This document shows, in pieces, positions 1 through 13,200 of a stretch of DNA of 64,000 nucleotides. The DNA is taken from positions 528,204 through 592,203 of the forward strand of contig CH003041.1 of the NCBI GenBank assembly GCA_000149265.1. Direction: 5' to 3'. The notes under the pieces were generated by a model. That model did no database searches and had not been told where the DNA came from. It was given only the letters and a program-made list of their open reading frames with translations. The stretch is from Ciona savignyi. Lineage: Eukaryota > Chordata > Ascidiacea > Phlebobranchia > Cionidae. Position 1 is the stretch's first letter. The number at the start of each line of letters is the position of its first letter. Position numbers and translations under genes: made by a program.

Positions 1-250
1 TGTAGGTGCGAAAACTGGTCGCTATCTAGTCAGTTGTGTATTTGGAAAGGGTACTTTACATTGCCTGAATTCGGCGGCATAATTAGTTCTAATAAATTAA
101 AGAAAAGTGTGAACCATACATAACACACTGCAGTAGCTGAAATAGCTCTGGTAACCTGACAGTGAGCGTAAGGTGAGCTGACGATTGCCCGTGTGTTAAC
201 CCGCTTGGTTTTCCCATTCACAGGGATAAACACGAATATCCTATCCAAGA
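1..250 (+). repeat. Main tRNA-derived SINE, cut by the window edge
   Basis: The copy begins inside the tRNA-related B-box region (AAACTGGTCGC), runs through the body and ends with the family's 3' signature GGGATAAACACGAATATCCTA at 225-245. It lies downstream of the last exon seen in gene 1. Confidence 0.85.
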
Positions 251-881
251 CTCACCGTTGCATTACTGCAGATCCAAGTTTAGACAAAGAGTGGTTTAAA
301 TGATCCTTCGAAAACACAACATTCCCGTTTTCAGTGCTATGTTCCGACATTAATCTGCGAAATATAAAATATGTCGGTATTAAATGCCTTGTTTAAAATT
401 TAAAACAAAAAATAACAAAATTCTTGAAATTAAACATTTTCACTAAATTAACAAACACAATAGAAAACCATCTACCTGATACTCTAATATAAGTTATAAG
501 GTGTCTAAGTTCCAGAATAAAAAATGAATTTTCTTACAAACTAAACAATCTATAAATTTTTTTGACAATTTGTGTTTGTAATGTACATAAAGTAGACTAG
601 CATTTTTATTCTTGAGGTAGAAAATGTTAAAACCAATTTGAATCTGCGTATATAAGCAATTACCATTAAATGATCGTGTAAATGTGTATTCACAGGGTCA
701 GGAAACAAAAAGACAACCTCATCTAGTTTACAACATTAGGTTATATTTAACCAATGTGATGTAGAACAAACAAAAATAGTGTTCCAAGCTCTACCTTATG
801 CGGTTGATTTTGGGCTTTATGGACGAGAAAGTGTGCAATGGGGATGGTAAAACGAATGCTAATACCTACGACCCTTACCGA

Positions 882-1260
882 CACTGGGTTTATATGACAT
901 ATCTTGCACAAAACACTGGGTTTATAGTATGACATATCTTGCACAAAACACTGGGTTTATAGTATGACATATCTTGCACAAAACACTGGGTTTATAGTAT
1001 GACATATCTTGCACAAAACACTGGGTTTATATTTTGACATATCTTGCACAAAACATTGGGTTTATAGTATGACATATCTTGCACAAAATACTGGGTTTAT
1101 ATTTTGACATATCTTGCACAAAACATTGGGTTTATAGTATGACATATCTTGCACAAAATACTGGGTTTATAGTATGACATACCTTGCACAAAACACTGGG
1201 TTTATAGTATGACATACCTTGCACAAAACGCTGGGTTTATAGTATAACATATCTTGCACA
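882..1260. repeat. Minisatellite, 35 bp unit, about 11 copies
   Basis: A 35-base unit containing TTGCACAAAACACTGGG and TATGACATATC repeats head to tail with few differences (some units have ATTTTGACAT). The array lies in the intron after the last recognised exon of the CCDC162-like gene and ends about 16 bases from that exon's donor. Confidence 0.95.
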
Positions 1261-1276
1261 TTAACAAATTAATTAC

Positions 1277-4200
1277 CTTTGTATAAAGTCCTCCACAATA
1301 TGTGGACGACTGACTGTGAAATTCTCCCGCCCACTTCCACCACCACCGCTGGATTGGCGCCAGAGATCAGCTGGAAGAGCGGTCTCTTCACGAGATCGCT
1401 CAGCCAGAACCAGCGTGAGTTCACGTCCGATTCGCTGCCGCACATCACTTATCATCTGACACTCAAGCACATCAAGTAACTTTATAACCTGAAGAGTGCG
1501 ACACAGATAAATAATACGTCATGTTTTTTATTAAAATAATGGATATTCTTATACGCTTTATAAAAATATGATAAATAATAAGGAGGCAAATGATAAATAT
1601 TAAGGCGGGTTCACGGTAGCCCCGGGAACAGGAATTTAGGCCATAGAAGGCCCGTTACTCCAGCGCGCCCCTTTCATAAATCCAAGGTATAGTGGTTAAG
1701 ATGCCAATGTCCTGAAGGAAGCTCACTAAATGCTTGACCGGGATAGATACAAGATCATCAGATTTAAAAACTTCAAAATTTCTCCATCTGGTCACAGCAA
1801 TTGCTTGACGGTTCAACCAGCTAAGCTATGTGGCCATATATTCCGACAATACCAGACTTTCTATCCCAATTTTCATTTTTCCACAACAAAATAAACATGA
1901 GTATTCTATCATACAAGTTGAAATAAACCTACCAGTCTGGCACGAACGGCTAGTTCAGGTGCTCCAGGTGGGTTGGATATGGGTTGGTCCTCGGTAATCC
2001 CATCCTCATACTGGTCCAAGTGGCCCATCTGTCTCGCCATGGAGGTGAAAACTGGTGCCATGATCTCGGAACGAAATGTGTGGCAGAACTCCCTGAAAAT
2101 GTTGTGTTAAAAGAGGAAACCTTGATCTATCCTTAGATGAAATACAATGTGACTTTGTATAACAGAATACCCACTTAAAGTGGAGACTTCCCAAAGCAAC
2201 TGCACATGTTCAGTATAAAGATGTTTCTACAATTGTTTAACTTATTCAAGGCAATATTCCATTTTTGAGTTGCTGGGAACATTTTATGTTAGAGCTATCT
2301 GTCTGGACTAAAAAATGCATAGAATTTTAAAGAAAAAGATAAGTTTAAACTTACTGTCACTATTTCAATCAAAGATTTTTTAGAATTTTAACAGTTTGCT
2401 TAACATTAACCAATATGGAGCCTTGTTCACTGTAATAGGAATGGATAGAAATAGTTTAGTTTATTTATTTATCTTTAGCCCCAGTATTTAAAAATGGCAA
2501 ACGAATATAATCGCGACACAGGAACAGGAAAAGACGGCAAAACGAACAGTTGTTAAAACATGTCATTATAATATAAACACACGTAAAAACACGTAATTAA
2601 AATTAACTCACAGTTATAAAGTTAATATTACCTGAAAAGGTCGCTGGTGTTGATACCTTCAACACGCATTTTACTCTTAGCCCACTGCAGCTTTAAAATC
2701 TCAAGTTGTTTCCATAACTTCAAGAAGCAGTTCATCAGTCTATGTAAACACAAAGACATTTAAAAATTATCAAGAAATTTATTTCTGTTATTACATTACA
2801 TTAGTGTAAGCGGATCCACAGTAGCCCCTGGACCATGAAATTTGGCCATTGAAGGACCGTTACTCCAGCCCTCATAGATTTTCTGTTATTAGTTTGTTTA
2901 TTTTTGTTATTTTTTTATTTAGTTTGTATATTTCTGTAATATTTTTTTTTATTTCGGTTATTTTTTGTTTCTTTTTTATTTGTTATTTAAAAGAAGGCTT
3001 ATGGTAACAATTAATAATTAATAAAAGAAGTGCATGGAAAATGTAACACGACAAAACACTATGTTGTCTCAAGCCCAGGGGGTGCGCAACTGCAAGAGAA
3101 ATTGCCAACATTCAACAAATATTACGTAGCGATATTCGGATTCCCACAGCTACTACAGACTGATGCATAGGATAATGGCATTACTATTTTTTGTTCAAAG
3201 CCATTAAACAACTGGTATAAGCACATAGCTTCCTAGCTATCGGCTGGTTTTAATTCCTTAATCCTTCAGCTGACAGTCCACCACATTACCACTGAGCCAA
3301 CCGAAGGGATAATTATTTTCTAGTTAAATAAACAACCGTCAACAGGTGATACATATCCAAAAACACAAACAAGAGACTCCGTAGGTTTATCGGTGAAAGT
3401 TGATGACAGATATCACTCAATGATGAACCTAATCTAGTCGTTCTAACCTGTAAGATTCCAGTGGGTGGGTTATCTTGGATAACGGCTCTGTTGGGTCGAG
3501 TTCTGCATCTTTGGGTTTCTTTGGTTTGATTTTATCTTCATCCGGGTCATCTTCATCTGCAGGAGCGGCTGGCTTCGGTGTGGGGGGCTAAAAGGGTGAA
3601 CGTATAAGAACTATGATGGTAATATTCAACTCCATCAGTAAACTATAATCCGACAGATTGGTCTGGTGGCTTAGTCGTGGCCTTTCAGCCAAAGAATTGC
3701 AGATTCAATCTGGTCGATAGCTAATGGGTTGTGCGTTTGGGCAAAGCACTTAACAGACATTGCCTGTACCCAGCATTTGCCTGTATGAATATGTTCTACT
3801 AAATTAAAGGAACATATCTATCACACACAAATCACTGCAATAGCTCCGGTCACCCAACGGTAGGCACGATTTGATGACTGCCTGTGTGTTAAACCCCTTT
3901 GGTTTACATGTGGTTAAACATGAATATCCTATTCATATTATATTATCCTAAACTTTTTAATTTCTGCTCTGGGCTAGAAAAAAAAAAGTGGATGCTAATA
4001 GGCTGTGCAGTGCGCTAACAGCTTACATATTGCAATAGCTTTATCATTTCGACTCTGGGAACTGGATTTTCCAGTGATTTCAGTATAATAATAGCATTTT
4101 CCCAACACTGGCGATTCTTATAAAGTCCAATTTAATGCCAACACTTTGGATCACAAAAATGAAAGATAAGCACTTCAAAAGACGACACACCTAGCCATAA

Positions 4201-7200
4201 CTTCTCCACATTTGACATGATTTTGCAATTTTTAAACAGAATCTTTAATAATGACCGATTTCCATATACTATAGAATTACATGTGGACGAATTTCAAATC
4301 TACCTTTTTTCCACTTTCTGGTCTTCCACCACCATTCTTGCCAACATGGCATAGCATTAGGAATCCTTTGGGCATTTCTTCAGCTGTCCCTGGTAAGCGG
4401 TTGGAAATATATAAATTAAGGGAGTGGTTCAGTGTTATTAAACAGTAAGATTGGCTTTAAGCATCCAAATGCTATTTCGGGTCGCAAATTTCCACACTCT
4501 ATTTATGATATTAAAGGTTATTTGACTTGTTAAATAAAATTAATATCTAAATTGTAAATGGTGGCAAGACATGGCAATGGTCACCTTTAAAATATGACAA
4601 TTGCAAACTTTAAAATTTTACAACTGTCACTTTTAAACATGTATAAAGCGCCATCTTTAAGAAGTGTGACAAGCGGCAACTTTAAATAATTGACAATTGC
4701 CACCTCAAAAACAAAACCTAATGCAAAACCTTTTAATGCGAGCAGAGCTCCAGTTCCCCCCTTTAATACTTCCTGTAGCAGAAGTGAAACCCCCAGTATC
4801 TCCCCATTTGCGCACTGTCGTTCCGTGTCCGATAACCCTGCCAAGCAGAGCTGTGTGCACGACTCCACATCGTTCCAATACTGGGGGTAGGATGTCGGCT
4901 GGTGGCCATTCGAGCACTGGAAACTGAAATAAACAAGAATGGAACTAGGATTAATGACCCCTTATTTATGGCACTAGGACTAACAACCCCTTATGACACT
5001 GCTTTTTTCGATAAATCTATGTCAAGTGTTTCTTGATATAGTTATATTTTTCTAGCAATTTTCTAATGGTGCTAAAAGTTGTCTTACTAGTGCGAAAATT
5101 TGATATCTAGTTGAAAATTATTAGACTAGATTTGATGTAAAATTTAATATCTAGAAAATTGGATGTTTATCTAACTAAAGACATACATTATAATAATAAT
5201 AATTCCAATGACTTAACTAATCCAAGAATCACACTGATTAAGCTTGGCTTACTGCCCACAAGTTTATTAAGGAATTTAAGATTAACAAAATTCATATAAA
5301 AATCTTCAGATTCAAACCTTAACCAAGGAAATAGCTTTTTTGCTTCACTGCTTCCAGGATCCAGAGGTTCAGGGCAATGTAAGGGACATGTTAAACTTCT
5401 CTCATGTATGTTACTGAGGGAGGGGAGAGCGAAATGCATGTTCTCTACAACTGATTGAAAAGCTGGGATATTCTCAGTTGCAAGGAAGGTTTCCCTGTTT
5501 GTTTGTACAAAGGAAGTTAAAAAATTACAGCCGTGAATTTGAAATATTGGTGAGTTGATGTTCATATATGTATATACTTGTCCATGGTAATGGAAGAAGA
5601 TATTACTATGCATATAACATGCATATGATCTTATGGAATAAATATTACTGTTGATCACTGTTTAGTAATACAACCCATAATACTACACATGCTATACAAA
5701 ATGTCCTGTTCTAGGCACTAAAGCACACAGTTTCATTCCTGGGCAAAGCACTCAACAAACATTGTTCCAATCCAGTTATATTTAACATCTGGTTCTATAT
5801 CTTTATTAGCATGAGTTGTAAAACCATATATGATGATAAACATGAAATAAATAAGCTTAAATATACATGAGATAATAAGCTTAAATACGAAATAAAAAAA
5901 GCTAAAATATACAAGAAAAGCTGTTCTTATAAAAAGTAATCCAAAATAAAAACTATATGTATAGAAAGAGAGAGTGATTAATGCCAATAAAAGAATGTTG
6001 TATGTTATCAGGATATACATCTGAAGATTGTGAATAAATAAGTCTTCAGTCAAAGCAGCCTAATATATACACATAAAAAAACAGAAAAAAAAGTAAAAAA
6101 GACAAAAAGAGATATATGCCACATTAACTCACCTCATAGCATGCCGAACTGCTGCGTCAAACTGAAGGAAATAATTTTCCTTCTTGAGCGATAGCAACTC
6201 AGCAACTTGGTTGGGATCCTTGGTGTGAGGGGAAGCCCCGGTTTTAAGAACGTTTATCTGCTGCTGGATTTCACTGAGCTCGGAACCAACCCCTGGAGAA
6301 TGGTAAAGATTCAGCTTTGGAATGATATTACTATGTATTTGAAAATGCTGAAGATGAAACAATATTTCTTATGATGAAATAATGGTGTAATATAATGATT
6401 CTAAATGATATAGGATAGGATAGGATATTGAAGTTCCCCAAAAATGGAAAAACCAAGGGGGTTAACACATAGGCAATTGTCAGATCACCTCCCCTGCAAA
6501 TCCTTCGACTAAAAGGCGACGAACTAACCCACCAGACTAACAACACAAGCTTGTGATAACAAATGATTGACAGTAATCACCCAATCCACGTTAAAATGAT
6601 GCTGATCAAGTTGTACATGCAGCAATAACAGCTAAACCTGGTATTTGTGTAATAACTTGCTTGCGCTAACCATTTAGCCATACAAGAGGTTGTCAGGCTT
6701 AAATGGCGTGGCCTTAATTGATGGTCATTTGTGGAGAAAATATAAGAAAGGGGAGAAAACCTAAAATGGCAGTTTGTCTTCGAAAATGGAAAATGGAAAT
6801 AAAAAAATCATCATTAAAATGGAAATGAGCATGATGATATTAAAAATGGAAAAGCATGAAATATAGTGAAAACTAAATTGTAACAAATCGAAAAAATAGT
6901 AAAAACAGAAGTCCATACACCCACCTTCAGCCCCACCCCAGTCGGCAGCCACGCTGTAATTTGATTGGCCGGTTAACTGCTGCTTCAGTTTTGCATTTCC
7001 GAGTCTCGCATGAGCGCACAAGTACAACACAATGTCATGGAGGGATGAAGCGATTGTGAGCCACACTGATAATATTTCATTTTGTTTCTGAGAATGGTGC
7101 AATGTGTTAGAGTGCGTTAGATGCATAACCTTTTAGTTTAAGAACAGGCACTCCTACCAGAGGTTATAGGTTCGATTTCCTATCTTACCAGTTTTGTGTG

Positions 7201-10200
7201 CATTATGTCTTTTTTAGAAATGCACTAAACTGACATTTTGGTGTAATCGCAAAATTTACAGAGTATGGCCTAATTAATGTGGCGCGAGTTTTCGTGTTTA
7301 ATTACCACCAAATTCAATTCTTTACTTTGTATTTTCTGCATTAAAGGTTTCTTTTGTGGGTTCCTAAATAACCTGGTTTTATTTGTGTTACAGGGCCAAT
7401 TCAAATTATTAGTTTGTTTAATGTCGAAATTGACTGCAATGCTAATTATGTCTTTTAATACCAGGCAAGGTTAGTTTTTTCAATAATACTGGTGGACAAC
7501 TATTTCCTGGATCCATTATGACAATGACACCCATAGCAGTTGGAGTAACTATTCTCCTCAATGGCCTACATTTCTGGTCCCAGTGCATCATAGTGGCCCA
7601 CACATGCTAATTTAATGCAACAGACGTTGTTTGATCCAGTGGATCCAAATAATAAACACATTGGAATAGTAACAGTTGCTAAACATCCGTAAATTTATAA
7701 CAAACATCCTTTTTTAACAATCGATTTATAGTACCATTTTTTTCAGAATTATCGATTTATAACAAACATCCTTTTTTAACAATCGATTTATAGTACCATT
7801 TTTTTCAGAATTATCGATTTATAATAAACATCCTTTTTTAACAATCGATTTATAGTACCATTTTTTTCAGAATTATCGATTTATAACAAACATCCTTTTT
7901 TAACAATCGATTTATAGTACCATTTTTTTCAGAATTATCGATTTATAATAAACATGCTTTTTTAACAATCGATTTATAGTACCATTTTTTTCAGAATTAT
8001 CGATTTATAATAAACATGCTTTTTTAACAATCGATTTATAGTACCATTTTTTTCAGAATTATCGATTTATAATAAACATGCTTTTTTAACAATTTATTTA
8101 TAGCACCAGTTTTTTTTCAGAATTATCAATTTAAAACAAATCAACTGTTGAATACACATACTTAGCACATAATAATACAATCATTTCCATACCTCATAAT
8201 CCAAACTTCTGTAAGCTGCCACCACCTCAGTAAAGTGTGGTATGAACCACAAGTTCATAAAGCATTTCCCATCAGGAGATAGAACTCTTCTAGGCCGACG
8301 GTGTAATGACAACGAATCTGGTATCATTCCAGATACGTCATCCTATAGAAGCAGTTAAGCGCGGATTATAATTATCTGGTTACTCATCTAATGTTACTTA
8401 AGGCTGTACCACTTTTGTATTTTATCGGTCTCTGGAGTTAAATGTTAGTCCTTGGGCAAGGCACTTAACGGACATTGCCTGAACCCAGTGGATTAATGGG
8501 TTCTACCAAATTGAAGGGAAGTTTGAATCATACACACCTGATGCTGGGACGAGGACAACTGATGATTGCCTGTATGTTAAGCTCCTTGGTTTTCCCAGTC
8601 AGGGAGGTTAACAGGAATATACATTACATCATTGGTTTACAACAATTTTAAGCTAATGGTAGCTAACCAAAGATATCGATAGTTAGCAGCACCCTAGTAA
8701 ACCAACAAGAAATTTGCAAAGTGTTTTTATGCCAGAATGAAAATACACCATACCAAATACACAAAAAATATGAAAATGTAAAATACACAAGGCATTAAAA
8801 GGGAAGAGAAAAAAAACTGCACATTAATTTTCGATATTTGTAACATGTGTATTCACTGACAGGAATGTAAAATTTAACTTAATTAAGATAACTAATTTTT
8901 AGAAGTGCTAAACATATTTCTACATTATACAGTCAAATGTAAAGTGTTGCCTCCAACACACATGAGAAATACAAACAGTGCCGTAGGCTTTTTAGTTGGG
9001 AAGCACTGCATCACACTGATAACTTACCATCTTTCTTTTCTTCTCATGAGGGCGACCAACAAGGAAATAGTGATCCCTGGTTGACGGGAATGGTTCCAGT
9101 GCGTTCAGTATAGCTGAATAACAAGCCACTATCTGTGACCTCATTGCATGTAGACTCATTCTGTATGAAACTCTGCAGATATGTTAGTAAATTCAATTTG
9201 AATATAAAAACACAATTATTTATTTTTAGAATGACAAAAATTACTACTAACGCATAACCAGCTTATTATACGAATTAAGTTATTAGATAAAATCCTTAAT
9301 GTCCTGCAAAAGCACAGTTAAAAAAGGGGCAAACCTGCAGTTAAAACAGGACAATTATAAGGGATATCAATAAAAAAATTGTAGTGCAGCACCTAACTAC
9401 TTTGTTGAAATCAGATCTGAAATACATAAAAACGAAGAAATATTTGTAAAGATATATAGTTTTTATGTAAACAAGAGACATGAAAATGTAGGAAAAAACC
9501 TTAAAACCCTATTTCATTTTAATTCTAGCCGTTTTGCCCAATTGCTAGGATTGGCGAAGGTCTACAGGCAGTTGTAAAGTTAAACGATCAAACCAGCAGC
9601 TATCTAGATGGTTGTGTTTTTTGTGCAAGGCACTTAGTAAAAACCACTTTAACCCCGTTAATAAACAAAGTGTACTAATAATTAAAGGAACATCTTGATC
9701 ATATTCAACACAATGCAAAACGTTAAATAACTGACAGATGGGCGGAGTATAAGTAGTCTGACTGTATGATAACACTCTTTTGTTTCATATTCAGGTATTA
9801 ATCAATATTTTATCCCAATTGATACTGAATCCAATTAAATCCCCCTAGAACACTCACTCTCTGCAGAAATCGGAGACAAATAAACGTTTAAGTTTCTCGA
9901 GTTCTCCGGGCTTTCTCATGGACATCCCGGCTGTTTCTTTCTTGTGGATGAACGCATTGACCACAACATCACGAGGACCTGTCTTCTCAAGTTGAATTGA
10001 TATGAAAGCATCCTGGGGCCTGGAAAATATAGTAAAGTTTAAAAATTCTCTCGAAATCGAAATTTCTGAGCCTCTAAAATCATGTGATATGTACTAAGAA
10101 TCCAATTATGAGATTTAGCAGGTATTGATTTAGAAAAGATTTTGTATTTTTCCTATATTCATATATACTTTTTTATTTTTTTTTACGATTATGATAATTT

Positions 10201-13200
10201 AGCAGGTATTCATTCAGAAAGGATAGAATTTTGTATTTTCATTTAAAATAATAACGAGGAATAGACAACCAGTATTATCCTGGTGGTTAAACCTAGGTAT
10301 CATCAGTATACTGATTACCTGTCAGAATACATCAGAATACAGTTACCACAGTTATAAAATTTTGCCTAATTCTGTAATTTAAATATAGCCATGAAAAAGT
10401 TTATAATTGTTAAATGAGTTTCCTTACGACATTACTGCCCATAGTGGCTAATTCATAGTGTTAAACAAAAATATAAATTTGTTAATAAAAATATGAAATC
10501 ATCTGTTTAGTCATTGTTTTCTGAACTATTCCTTTCTCCGGATTAAAAAAATAGTAAAACACAGGAATAAATTCTATTGTTAAATGAATGTCTAACTTAA
10601 TCATGCACAAGTGATGGTTATAATGTCCGATCTATTAGTCTGGTGGTTAGTGCATCGCCTTTCAACCGAATGGTTGTAGATTCGAAACTGGTCTACAGCA
10701 AGTTGGTTGTGTCCTTGGGCAAGGCACTTAATGGACATTGACTTAACCCAGCGAATTAATGGGTTCTCCAAATTGAGAATAACATAAATATCCTATCCTA
10801 TCATATAACCTAAAATCTCTTTATATTATTATTTAGCAAGTCTAGGTATATAGTAAAGCTGTAAAAAATATTCTGATCCAACAGTTTCACTACATGTTAT
10901 TTTTCCTAACTCTGAATAAATGTAAGGAATGTATGCTGATAAAAGGTATACCAGTGCTTGAATAACTTTAAAACTTACTTCATTGTCTATCTTTACACCA
11001 GAGCCCAAATTGTTTAATTAGACAATATGTAAATTTTGCAATTCACTTAAATGGCAAATATTAGATTAAATATTTGTCTGACACCGAAAAAAGAGATAAA
11101 TTAAATGCGTAAAAATATAAGAAAGTTATTAACTAAAATATAGAAATTTAGGTTAACTGTGAATGTGGTGCCAATACTTATAAGGTGATTACTTGATTTT
11201 TGGGCTGGAAAGGACATTTCCATTGCAACATTGTTTTTTGCAGAAATTGAATATTCGTGATGAGTAAAAATTAAATAAGTGAGGGAATAACAGACGAGAA
11301 TGGTACATTTTATCTCTGGTATAAAAACAGGTCATGCAGTGGTGCTTTACATACTCCTTCATGCAGACTACCATGCAGGTACGGATGGTTTCAGACTTAC
11401 ACATGTTTTTCAGCCACGTCCTCACTGAACCATACGTGCTTACCGGGCGATATTGGCCTCTTTGGTTCAGGCTTCACGCTTTGAAATCGAATTGCAACAT
11501 TTTTAGATTCGGAATTGATACATTGTAATTTCAACTCAATTGTCCAGAATTTCAAACAATCGTTAGTAAATTAAAAGCTAATTGATTTGTAAATAACTTT
11601 TAACAGTTTTTTGGTTTGGATTTTTTCTTGAATTAAACACTTAAACACTTTAAACACCAATCAGTGATTTTGAATTTTTTGTGTCCATACCTTTTTTGCT
11701 TATCGAAACCAAATTTCAGCTTGCCGGCATAGCCGTGTCCATGGTGTTGTCTCCGTGCCATGCTGGGTGACACGGCACCTGAACGTGCAGTGCCTTGCGT
11801 GAGCGTAGTGCTGATGCTGTGGCTGCTGCGTGTCTCTGATCCCTGATACAACAAATGGAGTGAGCAGTTAATTCGGGGATATGGATTCTTTCTTTCATTC
11901 ACGGGATATGGAGCATTCACGGGGATAAAGATGAATATTCTATCTATTTAATTCCGAGTGGCATAAAAGGATGGCTAAAAGAAGCTTACAATTTGTAATA
12001 AGTGCAATGGTATTTTAAGTATTTTTGTTGGCATCACTTAATCTATCTGCCGCGCGTACTTTTCGTTGAGTGTTTTATTATAGCAGCTTTGAATTCGGTT
12101 CTGTACTTTACAGTTTAATTTACTCTTATTTTCTACGGCATTACGTTATTTTGTCAGTTACTAAATAACTTGTGTTACAGCGCCAAGTTAAGTTATAAGT
12201 TTGTTTAAACTTTTTAATAAAATCAAATTCAGTGCAATAAGTACGAACTTAGTATTAAACTTTGTGATAACAGATTTAAAACCATGGGTTCAAAAATAAA
12301 TGGACAGAAAGCAACTCTAAAATTTCATAGATTTCCCTAAACAACATATAACCATATGGCAATGGAATACATAGAATATTGTAATTGAGGGCAATTCTGC
12401 CCTAACATTATAAAATGACTTCTTCAGACTATATGCAGATAAAATTGCATATGATACATTAAATTTATTAGCTACTTGATATAAACAAGGTTAAAAACTT
12501 GAGGGAAATATTCTAAATAAGTCAGCACATACATAAGTCAGAATAAAACATACCAAATAAGAGTCAGCACAAATTATACATAATAAGATTCAGCACAAAA
12601 TATACCAAATAAGAGTCAGCACAAAATATACCAAATACGATTTGGCACAAACATAAGTCAGCCCAAAATCACCCCCTACCCTTGATGTGTCCACATTCAC
12701 TGATGCCTTCAGTTCCTTCCAGCGAGAGCAATTGTTTGATTGTGTGATCGCAACAATCAGTGCATTTTTATGTGTCACTTGGCACGCCAGGGCGACACGC
12801 AAGTTTTCATGGACGCTGTGCGACTCTATCAGCTGCAAAGAATGGTTAATGAGAAGGTAAAATGGTAGAGAGGTTGCAAAAAATGGGTGGCAATTTAGCT
12901 GTGCCACACTACATGGATTACTGTTCGGTTCAATAAACTCCCAAAAAGACAACTAATAAAACAAACACTAGTAACTATGAATGTGTCTGGTTTGTGTCTG
13001 GTTAATCCATGTAAAACAATGTGTCTGGTTAATCCATTACATAATTGTGCATTTTATAAAGTTTTACTTGGAGAAATGACTCTCTGTTTCGAAAAGAGAA
13101 TTTTGGAAGATGATTTTCATCTAATTCCTGGACAGCAAGGAGTAGATGGGGTGGGATGTATCTGAAAATTTTAAAAGATTTAATGAAAAGCCATTTGTGT

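Noticed and set aside
747-944. Terminal exon of the CCDC162-like gene in 1-1276
   Set aside because: The frame at 747-944 runs into the minisatellite and no acceptor with the right phase gives a protein-like segment. The gene is left open at its 3' end.
882-1260. CRISPR-like array
   Set aside because: Repeats are directly adjacent without unique spacers. It is a minisatellite in eukaryotic DNA.
4587-4868. Treating 4587-4868 as a separate small membrane protein
   Set aside because: It is exon 32 of the CCDC162-like gene read past its donor. The hydrophobic tail comes partly from intron sequence.
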